Source: Clostridiaceae bacterium (GTDB taxonomy: Bacteria > Bacillota > Clostridia > Lachnospirales > Lachnospiraceae). From it: a stretch of DNA of 64,000 nucleotides. The notes beneath the pieces were generated by a model, which saw nothing but the letters and a program-made list of their open reading frames with translations, did no database searches and was not told where the DNA came from. The DNA lies in assembly GCA_902362725.1 (NCBI GenBank), contig CABIXM010000014.1, positions 24,194-88,193 of the forward strand, given 5' to 3'. The translations under genes were made by a program, and so were the position numbers. Below, piece after piece: positions 34,337 to 42,301 of this stretch (positions within the stretch are counted from its first letter, which is position 1; each line of letters opens with the position of its first letter).

Positions 34337-34362
34337 TTTTGTTCCTGTGAACAGGAACAAAA
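34337..34362. promoter_or_regulatory. Perfect palindrome next to SRP RNA promoter
   Basis: Twelve-base arms TTTTGTTCCTGT and ACAGGAACAAAA separated by GA. It ends four bases before the -35 box. There is no T-run beyond either arm, so an operator or a cruciform is more likely than a terminator. Confidence 0.5.
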
Positions 34363-34365
34363 GCG

Positions 34366-34394
34366 TTGACAAAGCCGGGAATTAAAGCTATACT
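34366..34394 (+). promoter_or_regulatory. SRP RNA promoter
   Basis: TTGACA (34366-34371), 17 bases, TATACT (34389-34394): near-perfect sigma-A promoter, as expected for a stable RNA. Predicted start near 34401 leaves about 40 bases to be removed from the 5' side. Confidence 0.85.
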
Positions 34395-34439
34395 GAGAAA
34401 GATCGTCTGATCGGCGATCCCAAATATGTCATAAAGCTT

Positions 34440-34704
34440 CCGCGCAGCCGGGGAATTAGCGGTTCCCTGTACCTGCAATCCGCTACAGCAGGGGTGATGT
34501 TCTGCCTCGGACTTTATGGAGCAGTATGCAGCCCTTTGCAAGCAGCATAGACGCCTGGGTCTTGCGCAACAGGAATCTGTGAACCGAGTCAGGTCAGGAA
34601 TGGAGCAGCTCTAAGCAGAACCTCCTGTGTGCCGCGAGGTCGCCTGGGCCGAGCCGGCTACAGAGGTAACGGTACTGTTTCAGGGTTCAAAGCAGAACGC
34701 GCGG
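34440..34704 (+). ncRNA. ffs: Signal recognition particle RNA, large bacterial type
   Basis: The domain IV hallmark GTCAGGTCAGGAATGGAGCAG lies around 34588-34610 with the following purine-rich internal loop. Ends CCGCGC (34440-34445) and GCGCGG (34699-34704) pair and delimit about 265 nt, matching the large Alu-containing SRP RNA of Bacilli and Clostridia; the 5' part holds the Alu-like CAATCCGCTACAGCAGG. Partner of Ffh in membrane protein targeting. Confidence 0.92.
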
Positions 34705-34729
34705 ATTTAAAAATAAGAAGCAGACAAAG

Positions 34730-34760
34730 CAATCGTATGAAAGCATACGGTTGTTTTTTT
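34730..34760 (+). terminator. SRP RNA terminator
   Basis: CAATCGTATG pairs with CATACGGTTG (one G-U) around AAAG, then T7. Confidence 0.9.
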
Positions 34761-34815
34761 GTGCGGAAAAATACTTATTGATAAAATTAATACCGGAGAA
34801 CTGTGAAATTGGGTC

Positions 34816-34844
34816 TTGAAAAATACCCCAAGGGGGTATATAAT
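34816..34844 (+). promoter_or_regulatory. csoR-copA promoter with CsoR operator in the spacer
   Basis: TTGAAA (34816-34821), 17 bases, TATAAT (34839-34844). The spacer carries ATACCCC-AA-GGGGGTAT (34823-34839), the inverted repeat bound by CsoR-family repressors (TACCC...GGGTA, established). Cu(I) binding to CsoR should release it and open the operon. Confidence 0.85.
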
Positions 34845-34879
34845 GAACGGGAAACAGGGAAAGAGTAAGAGGTAATTGA

Positions 34880-35191
34880 ATGGAAGAAAAGAAAGAATGC
34901 TGCTGTTGCAGCCATAAAACCAAAGAGCGTACCGAAAAAGAATACAGGGATCTCCTGAACCGCTTGAGCCGTATCGAGGGCCAGGTCCGGGGCATCCGCA
35001 AAATGGTGGAGACCGACTGCTACTGTACCGACATCCTGGTGCAGGTATCCGCCGTCAACGCGGCCCTGAACAGCTTCAATAAAGTGCTGCTGGCCAACCA
35101 TATCCGCACCTGCGTAGCCGAGGATATCCGGGAAGGCAAGGACGAGACCATAGACGAGCTGGTAACTGTATTACAGAAGCTGATGCGGTAA
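34880..35191 (+). CDS. csoR: CsoR-family copper-sensing repressor
   Basis: 103 aa all-helical repressor. The Cu(I) ligands of the C-H-C set are in ETDCYC (helix 1-2), LLANHIRTC (His and Cys in helix 2). GIRKMVE and EGQVRG follow the DUF156 signature. The N-terminus has an extra CCCCSH cluster that may bind additional metal. Sits 85 bases before copA under a CsoR-type operator. Confidence 0.92.
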   Translation: MEEKKECCCCSHKTKERTEKEYRDLLNRLSRIEGQVRGIRKMVETDCYCTDILVQVSAVNAALNSFNKVLLANHIRTCVAEDIREGKDETIDELVTVLQKLMR

Positions 35192-35276
35192 GGAACAGAC
35201 AAGATGGAAAAAAGTCTGTCCACCCATTTTCCGGAAAAGGCAGGAAAACGGCGGCAGAAAAGAGGAGGCATAGATT

Positions 35277-37805
35277 ATGAAACAATACAACGTAACGGGT
35301 ATGAGCTGTGCAGCCTGCAGCGCCCGCGTGGAAAAAGCGGTGAATAAAGTACCGGGCGTCACAGCCTGCTCGGTCAGCCTTTTGACCAACTCCATGGGAG
35401 TAGAAGGTACTGCGGAGCCGTCCGTCATTATCGCGGCGGTGGAGGCAGCCGGATACGGCGCTTCGGAAAAAGGTGCGGAGAACAGCAGCGCGAAAGTGTC
35501 CGCCGCAGCTGACGATGATTTCCTGAAGGACACCGAGACCCCGAAGATTCGAAGAAGACTGCTCGCGTCGCTGATCTTCCTGGCGCCGCTGATGTACCTG
35601 TCTATGGGCCATATGATGTGGGGCTGGCCGGTACCCGGCTTTATGGAGGGCAATCACGTGGCCATGGGACTGGCCCAGCTTCTTCTGACCGTCATCGTCA
35701 TGGTGATTAATCAGAAGTTCTTTATCAGCGGCTTCAAGGGCCTGCTTCACGGCGCGCCCAATATGGACACTCTGGTAGCATTGGGCTCCGGCGCGTCCTT
35801 CGGCTACAGCACCTATGCGCTGTTCGCCATGACCGTAGCCCAGGTCCATATGGATATGGACGCTGTCATGGCCTACATGCATGAGTTCTATTTCGAGTCC
35901 GCGGCCATGATTCTGACCCTGATTACCGTGGGAAAGATGCTGGAGGCCCATTCCAAGGGCAAGACCACAGACGCCCTGAAGGGTCTGATGAAGCTGGCCC
36001 CGAAGACGGCGGTGCTGGTGCGGGACGGCGCGGAAGTGGAAGTACCCATCGGCCAGGTACGAAAAGGCGATGTCTTTGTGGTAAGACCCGGTGAAAATAT
36101 ACCTGTGGACGGTATTGTCCTGGAGGGCAGCAGCGCAGTGAACGAATCCGCCCTGACCGGCGAGAGCATTCCGGTGGATAAAAATGTGGGCGACGCCGTA
36201 TCCGCGGCGACCCTGAATCAGTCTGGCTTCATCCGCTGCGAGGCCACCCGTGTGGGCGAAGACACCACCCTATCCCAGATCATCCAGATGGTCAGTGACG
36301 CGGCAGCCACAAAAGCGCCCATCGCGAAGATTGCGGACCGGGTATCCGGCGTCTTCGTACCGGCAGTTATCAGCATCGCGGCCATGACCATCATCATCTG
36401 GCTGCTGGCAGGCGAGAGCATAGGCTTTGCGCTGGCACGCGGAATCTCCGTGCTGGTTATCAGCTGCCCCTGCGCCCTGGGATTGGCGACACCCGTAGCC
36501 ATCATGGTAGGAAATGGTATGGGCGCGAAAAACGGCATCATGTTTAAGACCGCCGCTTCTCTGGAAGCTACCGGCAAGACCCAGATCGTAGCATTAGATA
36601 AGACCGGAACCATCACCAGCGGCGAACCTAAGATTACGGACATTCTCCCGACGGAGGGTGTCCAGGAGGCAGAGCTTCTGAAGCTGGCCTATACATTGGA
36701 GAAAAAGAGCGAGCACCCGCTGGCCCGGGCCATCCTGGAGACCGGCAGGGAGCGCGGCGCAGACGATACTCTGGAGGTGGCAGATTTCCAGGCAGTACCG
36801 GGCGGCGGCCTGACCGGAAAACTGGACGGCACAGTTCTGACCGGCGGCAACCTGAAATATATCAGCGAGACCGCAGAGGTCTCCGACGCAGTTCGCAAGC
36901 AGTCAGAAAGATTGGCTGAGGACGGTAAGACCCCGCTGTTCTTCGCAAAAGACGGCAAGCTCATCGGCATCATTGCGGTAGCCGATGTCATCAAAGAGGA
37001 CAGCCCCCAGGCAGTCCGTGAGCTGCAGGGCATGGGCATCCATGTAGTGATGCTGACCGGAGACAATGAGCGCACCGCCAAAGCCATTGGCCGTCAGGCC
37101 GGTGTGGATGAGGTCATCGCCGGAGTCCTGCCCGAGGGCAAGGAGAGCGTCATCCGGAATCTGAAGAAGAAGGGCAAAGTAGCCATGGTCGGCGACGGCA
37201 TCAACGATGCCCCGGCCCTAACCCGCGCCGATATGGGCATCGCCATCGGAGCCGGTACGGATATCGCCATCGACGCCGCGGACGTAGTGTTGATGAAGAG
37301 CCGATTAAGCGACGTGCCCGCGGCCATCAGGCTCAGCCGCGCCACCTTACGGAACATCCACGAGAACCTGTTCTGGGCATTTTTCTACAATGTCATCGGA
37401 ATTCCGCTGGCAGCAGGCGTGTGGATTCCGCTTTTCGGCTGGAAACTGAACCCCATGTTCGGCGCAGCGGCCATGAGCCTGTCCAGCTTCTGTGTAGTCA
37501 CAAACGCCCTGCGTCTGAACCTGTTCAAGATGCATGACGCGAGTAAAGATAAAAAAATCAAGGCAAAGGCCGATCATAAGAAGGAGGAAACAACTATGAC
37601 AAAGACCATGAAAATCGAAGGTATGATGTGCGGACACTGCGAGGCTGCCGTAAAGAAAGCCCTGGAGGCAGTTGCAGGCGTAGAAGCAGCCGAGGTAAGC
37701 CACGAGGCCGGAACCGCGGTAGTTACACTGACCGCAGAGGTAGCCGACGATGTCCTGAAGAACGCCGTTGAAGCGAAAGACTACAAGGTAACCGACATCC
37801 AGTAA
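35277..37805 (+). CDS. copA: Copper-exporting P1B-type ATPase with fused CopZ-like domain
   Basis: 842 aa. N-terminal HMA domain has [20 protein letters not shown] (CxxC). Membrane and catalytic core: [19 protein letters not shown] (Cu site CPC), DKTGTIT phosphorylation site, [19 protein letters not shown] and [14 protein letters not shown]. After TM8 a Lys-rich linker leads to a second HMA domain (residues 774-842) with [16 protein letters not shown]. The linker DNA holds AAGGAGG six to seven bases before an in-frame ATG at 37596, so the last 69 residues could also be made as a free copper chaperone. Confidence 0.95.
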   Translation: MKQYNVTGMSCAACSARVEKAVNKVPGVTACSVSLLTNSMGVEGTAEPSVIIAAVEAAGYGASEKGAENSSAKVSAAADDDFLKDTETPKIRRRLLASLIFLAPLMYLSMGHMMWGWPVPGFMEGNHVAMGLAQLLLTVIVMVINQKFFISGFKGLLHGAPNMDTLVALGSGASFGYSTYALFAMTVAQVHMDMDAVMAYMHEFYFESAAMILTLITVGKMLEAHSKGKTTDALKGLMKLAPKTAVLVRDGAEVEVPIGQVRKGDVFVVRPGENIPVDGIVLEGSSAVNESALTGESIPVDKNVGDAVSAATLNQSGFIRCEATRVGEDTTLSQIIQMVSDAAATKAPIAKIADRVSGVFVPAVISIAAMTIIIWLLAGESIGFALARGISVLVISCPCALGLATPVAIMVGNGMGAKNGIMFKTAASLEATGKTQIVALDKTGTITSGEPKITDILPTEGVQEAELLKLAYTLEKKSEHPLARAILETGRERGADDTLEVADFQAVPGGGLTGKLDGTVLTGGNLKYISETAEVSDAVRKQSERLAEDGKTPLFFAKDGKLIGIIAVADVIKEDSPQAVRELQGMGIHVVMLTGDNERTAKAIGRQAGVDEVIAGVLPEGKESVIRNLKKKGKVAMVGDGINDAPALTRADMGIAIGAGTDIAIDAADVVLMKSRLSDVPAAIRLSRATLRNIHENLFWAFFYNVIGIPLAAGVWIPLFGWKLNPMFGAAAMSLSSFCVVTNALRLNLFKMHDASKDKKIKAKADHKKEETTMTKTMKIEGMMCGHCEAAVKKALEAVAGVEAAEVSHEAGTAVVTLTAEVADDVLKNAVEAKDYKVTDIQ
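37596..37805 (+). CDS. Possible internally initiated CopZ-like copper chaperone
   Basis: In frame with copA. AAGGAGG at 37581-37587 and ATG at 37596 would yield a 69 aa protein starting [19 protein letters not shown], the exact size and fold of CopZ. Free CopZ normally loads copper to CopA; producing it from the same frame would fuse the two functions. Alternatively this is just a fused domain whose old ribosome binding site persists. Confidence 0.5.
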   Translation: MTKTMKIEGMMCGHCEAAVKKALEAVAGVEAAEVSHEAGTAVVTLTAEVADDVLKNAVEAKDYKVTDIQ

Positions 37806-37823
37806 AACGCCGATGTCGTCCCC

Positions 37824-37915
37824 AGACGAAAGGCAGGTGCCCGCAAACTTTTTTCACCACGGTGTCCGAGAAACGTCCGAACACCTCGAAAAAATTTTGC
37901 GGGCACCGTCCGTCT
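37824..37915. repeat. Long imperfect hairpin after copA
   Basis: GGTGCCCGCAAA (37836-37847) pairs with TTTGCGGGCACC (37896-37907); inside, TTTTTTC pairs with GAAAAAA and GGTGT with ACACC. Outer AGACG/CGTCT (37824-37828, 37911-37915) may extend it. No T-run follows, so it is not a standard terminator. Confidence 0.65.
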
Positions 37916-37923
37916 TAGACACA

Positions 37924-37952
37924 TTGCCGTTTTCTCACTTACATGCTATAAT
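37924..37952 (+). promoter_or_regulatory. Promoter of TSCPD-domain gene
   Basis: TTGCCG (37924-37929), 17 bases, TATAAT (37947-37952), 42 bases before the ATG. Confidence 0.65.
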
Positions 37953-37994
37953 GAGAATCTGTATCAAGTAAGACGATAAAAGGAGCTATGAAAA

Positions 37995-38258
37995 ATGGAA
38001 TACATCTATAAAACAAAAGGCACCTGTTCTTCCAAGATCCGCCTGGACATCAACGACGGCGTAGTCACCAACGTGGTCTTCACCGGCGGCTGCGACGGCA
38101 ACCTGAAAGCCATCCCCCGCCTGGTGGACGGCATGACCGTGGAGCAGATCGAGGAGAAATGCAAAGGCATCCACTGCGGCTTCAAGTCCACATCCTGCGC
38201 CGACCAGCTGGCCTGCGCGGCCAGAGAGGCTTACGAAGCAGAGAAGAAGCAGAAATAA
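37995..38258 (+). CDS. TSCPD domain protein (TIGR03905-like)
   Basis: 87 aa. TSCPD domains resemble the C-terminal zinc-binding tail of ribonucleotide reductases. Four cysteines in a set pattern: GTCSSKI, GGCDGN, KGIHCGFKSTSCADQLA. Metal binding likely; role unknown. SD AAAAGGAG. Followed by its own terminator. Confidence 0.88.
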   Translation: MEYIYKTKGTCSSKIRLDINDGVVTNVVFTGGCDGNLKAIPRLVDGMTVEQIEEKCKGIHCGFKSTSCADQLACAAREAYEAEKKQK

Positions 38259-38276
38259 GAACAAAGACACATTCCG

Positions 38277-38318
38277 GGAAAAGCCGACACAAGAAGTGCG
38301 GCTTTTCCTTTTGTTTTT
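38277..38318 (+). terminator. Terminator after TSCPD gene
   Basis: GGAAAAGCCG pairs with CGGCTTTTCC around 12 bases, then TTTTGTTTTT. Confidence 0.88.
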
Positions 38319-38423
38319 CCGGAAATTTTGCAAAGAAATTTGGTTTTGGGAATTGTAAAGTCATTTTATATGGAATATACTTTGGATAATACGGAAAAAT
38401 CCAGAGAGAAAAGAGTGAACAGT

Positions 38424-39026
38424 ATGGCAGAGACAGAGCTTCGGATCCGCCGGGCGACACTGGCAGACGCGGAAAGTATTTTGGATATCTACAGACCTTA
38501 CGTGGAGGAAACCGTCATTACCTTTGAGTATCTGGTACCGAGCCTGGAGGAGTTTCGGGAGCGCATCGCCCATACCCTTGAGAAATATCCCTGCATCGTG
38601 GCGGAGCGGGACAGCGGGATCGTGGGTTACGCCTGCACCGGTGTGTTCAAGGACCGGGCGGCCTACGACTGGGGCGTGGAGACGACTATCTATGTGAAGA
38701 AGGACTGCAAGCGGGGCGGTATCGGTAGGAAATTGTATACAGCATTGGAAAAGGTATCGGCGGCCCAGCATATCCTGAACCTGAACGCCTGCATCGGCTA
38801 TCCGGAGGTGGAGGACGAGTATCTGACCCGGGACAGCGCACATTTTCACGAGCATCTGGGCTACCGGCTGGTGGGAGAGTTCCACAAGTGCGGGTACAAG
38901 TTCGGCCGCTGGTACGATATGATCTGGATGGAGAAACTGATCGGCGATCACACGGTGGAGCCGAAGCCGGTGGTACCGTTTCCGGAGTTGGACGAGCTGA
39001 CGCTGCATAAGTGCGGCATCGAATAG
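38424..39026 (+). CDS. GNAT N-acetyltransferase, phosphinothricin-acetyltransferase-like
   Basis: About 200 aa from ATG 38424. IRRATLADAESILDIYRPYVEET and TFEYLVPSLEEF match the Pat/YwnH type; acetyl-CoA motif in YVKKDCKRGGIGRKLY. The C-terminus carries GYKFGRWYDMIWMEK. Upstream in-frame ATGs (38328, 38370) would add residues without family similarity and lack an SD. Substrate unknown, perhaps a toxic amino acid analogue. Next gene begins 14 bases later. Confidence 0.85.
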   Translation: MAETELRIRRATLADAESILDIYRPYVEETVITFEYLVPSLEEFRERIAHTLEKYPCIVAERDSGIVGYACTGVFKDRAAYDWGVETTIYVKKDCKRGGIGRKLYTALEKVSAAQHILNLNACIGYPEVEDEYLTRDSAHFHEHLGYRLVGEFHKCGYKFGRWYDMIWMEKLIGDHTVEPKPVVPFPELDELTLHKCGIE

Positions 39027-39040
39027 GAGATGAATTTACA

Positions 39041-39532
39041 ATGATCAGACATGCGGAAATACAGGATTTAACGGCCATCGAGGCCGTATACGCCCACGCG
39101 CGGAAATTCATGGAGGAGACCGGCAACCCGAACCAGTGGGGCAAGAACCACCCGCCCAGGGCGACGCTGGAGAACGCGATCGCGGCTCGGAAGCTCTATG
39201 CGCTGGAGGAGGACGGACAGATTCACGGATCCTTCTACTTCGCTATCGAAGAGGAACCCAATTATCGGAAGATTGACGACGGATCCTGGCTGTCCGATGT
39301 GCCCTATGGCGTGATTCATATGGTGGCCAGCGACGGCACGCTTCATGGATTTTTACAGCAGATCGTGGCTTTTTGTGAGCAACAGACGAAGCATCTGCGC
39401 ATTGACACGCACCATGACAACAAGGTCATGCAGCACGTGATCGCCAAGAACGGCTTCAGCCGCCGGGGCATCATTTATCTGGTAAATGAGGACGGTTCCG
39501 CCCGCATTGCCTATGAGAAGCTGGGAGAATAA
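39041..39532 (+). CDS. GNAT family N-acetyltransferase
   Basis: 163 aa from ATG 39041 (GGAG upstream). IRHAEIQDLTAIEAVYAHAR is a GNAT N-terminus; the DTHHDNKVMQHVIAKNGFSRRGII segment is the usual C-terminal half. The Arg-Gly acetyl-CoA loop is weak (DGTLHGFLQQIVAF), so activity is less certain. Six bases before the radical SAM gene. Confidence 0.8.
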   Translation: MIRHAEIQDLTAIEAVYAHARKFMEETGNPNQWGKNHPPRATLENAIAARKLYALEEDGQIHGSFYFAIEEEPNYRKIDDGSWLSDVPYGVIHMVASDGTLHGFLQQIVAFCEQQTKHLRIDTHHDNKVMQHVIAKNGFSRRGIIYLVNEDGSARIAYEKLGE

Positions 39533-39538
39533 GCGGCC

Positions 39539-41296
39539 ATGAAGCTTTTACTGACGGCGATCAACGCCAAATACATCCATTCCAACCTGGCAGTCTACAG
39601 CCTCCGGGCTTCCGCCGGATCCATCCGGGATCAGGTGGAGCTGGCCGAGTTCACGATTAATCACCGGACCGGGGAAATCCTGCGGGATATCTACCGGAAA
39701 AAGCCGGACGTGTTGTTCTTTTCCTGTTATATCTGGAATATGGTATATGTGACGGAGCTGACCGCCGAGTGCAAAAAGGTGATGCCGGGAGTGCCCATCT
39801 GGCTTGGCGGGCCGGAGGTATCCTACGACGCGGAGCAGTATCTCCGGGAGCACCCGGAGGTGGACGGGATTCTCTGCGGCGAGGGAGAAGAGAGTTTTCG
39901 GAGACTGGGAGAATGTTATGTAAATCACAAGGCGGACGTGGAGCATCTGTCGCAGATACCGGGGCTGGTGTTTCGAAGAAATCTGACTCGTCAAAAGAAA
40001 AACGAAGAAACAGTTCCGAGTTTTACAGAGCATTCAAACAAGAGTTATGTAAACTACGAAGCGGGAGCGTGGGAGGTAGAGCAGATTCAGACGAATCCCC
40101 CGGCTCCGCTGGTGGACCTCTCCACCCTCCCCTTCCCCTACCAGGAGCTGACCGATTTTGAAAACCGTATCATCTACTACGAATCCAGCCGCGGCTGCCC
40201 CTTTTCCTGCAGCTACTGCCTTTCTTCCATAGATAAGAGCGTGCGTTTCCGGAGTCTCGAACTGGTGCTGCCGGAGCTGCAGTTCTTCCTGGATCGGAAG
40301 GTGCCCCAGGTGAAATTCGTGGATCGCACCTTCAACTGCCGCAAGAGCCACGCCATGGCCATCTGGCGATACCTGCTGGAGCATGACAACGGCGTGACGA
40401 ATTTCCACTTTGAGATCGCGGCGGATTTGCTGGATGAGGACGAGCTTGCGCTTATCGCGCGGATGCGGCCGGGCCTGATTCAGTTGGAAATCGGCGTCCA
40501 GTCCACGAATCCACGGACTCTCGAAGCCATTTGCCGGAAGACAGACCTGGGCGGGCTGCGGGATGTGGTGGCGAAGGTACACGCAGGGAAAAATATCCAT
40601 CAGCATCTGGATCTGATCGCGGGCCTGCCCTTCGAGGATTACGAGAGCTTCGGGCGGTCCTTTAACGACGTCTACGCCATGCGGCCTGACCAGCTTCAGT
40701 TGGGCTTCCTGAAGGTCCTGAAGGGTTCCCGGATGCACCGGGAGGCGGAACAATACGGCATCGTCCGCCGGGCGCTGCCGCCCTATGAGGTCTTATGTAC
40801 GCCCTGGCTGGCCTTTTCTGACGTGCTGCGTCTGAAAATGGTGGAAGACATGGTGGAAAATTATTATAACAGCCACCAATTTGACGGGACTCTGGAAAAA
40901 TTGATGCCGAAGTTCCCGTCGCCCTTCGCGTTCTTTGAGCGGTTGGCGGAGTTTTACGAGGAACGGCACGCGGAGCAGCGAAAGCATTCCCGGGTGCAGC
41001 GGTATGAGTTGCTGCTGGCCTTCGCGCAGAAATCATTTCCGGAGGAGGAGCAGTCCTTCCGGCAGCTTCTGACCATCGACTACTATCTGCGGGAGCGGGC
41101 CAAGGCGCGGCCTTCCTTTGCGCCGGATCAGACGGCTTATAAAGAATCAATCACAGAGATTCTGAGGCAGACCGGGAAGCAGAATCATGTGGAGGCAGTG
41201 TCCGCAGAAGACGGACAAGTCAAATATCTGATTTTTGACTATGAAAATCGGGATCCGCTGACTTACGCTGCGAGGGTGACAGAATATAAAGGATAA
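39539..41296 (+). CDS. B12-binding domain radical SAM protein (DUF4080 type)
   Basis: 585 aa. N-terminal cobalamin-binding Rossmann domain (residues 1-140: LLLTAINAKYIHSNLAVYSLRA, VPIWLGGPEVSYDAEQYL, GILCGEGEESF). Radical SAM core at about 210-400 with SSRGCPFSCSYCLSS (CX3CX2C). C-terminal DUF4080-like part with PWLAFSDVLRLKMVEDMVENYYN. Substrate unknown; the His-lacking B12 domain suggests base-off methylation or ring chemistry. Confidence 0.9.
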   Translation: MKLLLTAINAKYIHSNLAVYSLRASAGSIRDQVELAEFTINHRTGEILRDIYRKKPDVLFFSCYIWNMVYVTELTAECKKVMPGVPIWLGGPEVSYDAEQYLREHPEVDGILCGEGEESFRRLGECYVNHKADVEHLSQIPGLVFRRNLTRQKKNEETVPSFTEHSNKSYVNYEAGAWEVEQIQTNPPAPLVDLSTLPFPYQELTDFENRIIYYESSRGCPFSCSYCLSSIDKSVRFRSLELVLPELQFFLDRKVPQVKFVDRTFNCRKSHAMAIWRYLLEHDNGVTNFHFEIAADLLDEDELALIARMRPGLIQLEIGVQSTNPRTLEAICRKTDLGGLRDVVAKVHAGKNIHQHLDLIAGLPFEDYESFGRSFNDVYAMRPDQLQLGFLKVLKGSRMHREAEQYGIVRRALPPYEVLCTPWLAFSDVLRLKMVEDMVENYYNSHQFDGTLEKLMPKFPSPFAFFERLAEFYEERHAEQRKHSRVQRYELLLAFAQKSFPEEEQSFRQLLTIDYYLRERAKARPSFAPDQTAYKESITEILRQTGKQNHVEAVSAEDGQVKYLIFDYENRDPLTYAARVTEYKG

Positions 41297-41437
41297 AAAA
41301 TCAGACGAAAACAGCGCAAACAGAAAGCCTGAATGAATTTTAGTGCTAAGATACAGAAACAAGGCGCAATCAGCCCAGACAAGGACAGAGTATGCGCGTG
41401 GTAGTGAATGATACAACAGAACGGAGAACATTCAACT

Positions 41438-42151
41438 ATGATAGAAAACTACATCGCCCTGGACCTGGAGACCACCGGCCTCCACCCCTCCGAGGACCGC
41501 ATCCTGGAAATTGGCGCGGTAAAAGTAGTGAACGGAGAAATCACGGATCGCTATGAGACCCTGGTGAACCCGGGCATGGCCATCAGCCACCGGATTCAGG
41601 CGCTGACCGGCATCAATGATGCCATGGCGGCCACAGGCAAAGACACGAAAACCGCGGTGACGGAGCTGATCGATTTCTGCGGTGACCTGCCGCTTCTGGG
41701 CCACAACATCCTCTTCGATTACAGCTTTGTGAAGAAAAACGCGGTCAATTTAGGGCTCACCTTCGAAAAGGACGGCGTGGACACCCTGAAAATCGCCCGG
41801 GCGCTGCTGCCGGATCTGGAGCATAAAAACCTGCCCTATCTGTGCGGCTATTACCAGATTACCCAGGAACGGGCCCATCGGGCCTCCGATGACGCCTGCG
41901 CGGCCATGGAGCTCTACAGGCGGCTGGCGGCAGAATTCCCGGACAGTCCGGAAGAGCTTTTCGCGCCCAGACCCCTGATTTGCAAGGTAAAAAAACAGGG
42001 TCCGATTACACCTGCGCAAAAAGGATACTTGAATGATCTGATAAAATATCATAAAATAAACTTAAGTGTGCAGATTGACACACTGACCAAGAACGAAGCG
42101 TCAAGAATCATAGATAAGATTATTTCCGGGTATGGGAGGATTGTAAGATGA
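41438..42151 (+). CDS. DnaQ-like 3'-5' exonuclease
   Basis: 237 aa from ATG 41438 (GGAGA upstream; the ATG at 41408 gives an unlike N-terminus). DEDDh exonuclease: ExoI ALDLETTGLHP, ExoII GHNILFDYSFV, ExoIIIepsilon HRASDDACAAMELY. A C-terminal 60-residue tail (GPITPAQKGYLNDLIKYHKI) resembles the SAP-like ending of clostridial homologues. Its stop overlaps a 33-codon membrane ORF. Confidence 0.9.
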   Translation: MIENYIALDLETTGLHPSEDRILEIGAVKVVNGEITDRYETLVNPGMAISHRIQALTGINDAMAATGKDTKTAVTELIDFCGDLPLLGHNILFDYSFVKKNAVNLGLTFEKDGVDTLKIARALLPDLEHKNLPYLCGYYQITQERAHRASDDACAAMELYRRLAAEFPDSPEELFAPRPLICKVKKQGPITPAQKGYLNDLIKYHKINLSVQIDTLTKNEASRIIDKIISGYGRIVR

Positions 42152-42249
42152 ACTGGTACGATAAGAAAAGCAGAAAAGTCATTTCCACGATTATCATCGT
42201 CATCGTAGTACTGGCCATGATTTTGCCGATGCTGACCTACGCTCTGTAA
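42148..42249 (+). CDS. 33-residue single-pass membrane miniprotein
   Basis: ATGA overlap with the exonuclease. Basic N-terminus MNWYDKKSRKV, then one hydrophobic helix ISTIIIVIVVLAMILPMLTY. Size and layout recall conserved Firmicute miniproteins such as Prli42, but I see no diagnostic identity. Translation coupled to the exonuclease supports it being real. Confidence 0.65.
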   Translation: MNWYDKKSRKVISTIIIVIVVLAMILPMLTYAL

Positions 42250-42301
42250 GAGATCTTTCAGGCGGAAATCAGGATCCTATTTTGAAAAAAGAGGAGATAT
42301 T

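Noticed and set aside
34236..34541. Minus-strand ORF of 101 codons
   Set aside because: Lies over the SRP RNA promoter and Alu domain; chance frame.
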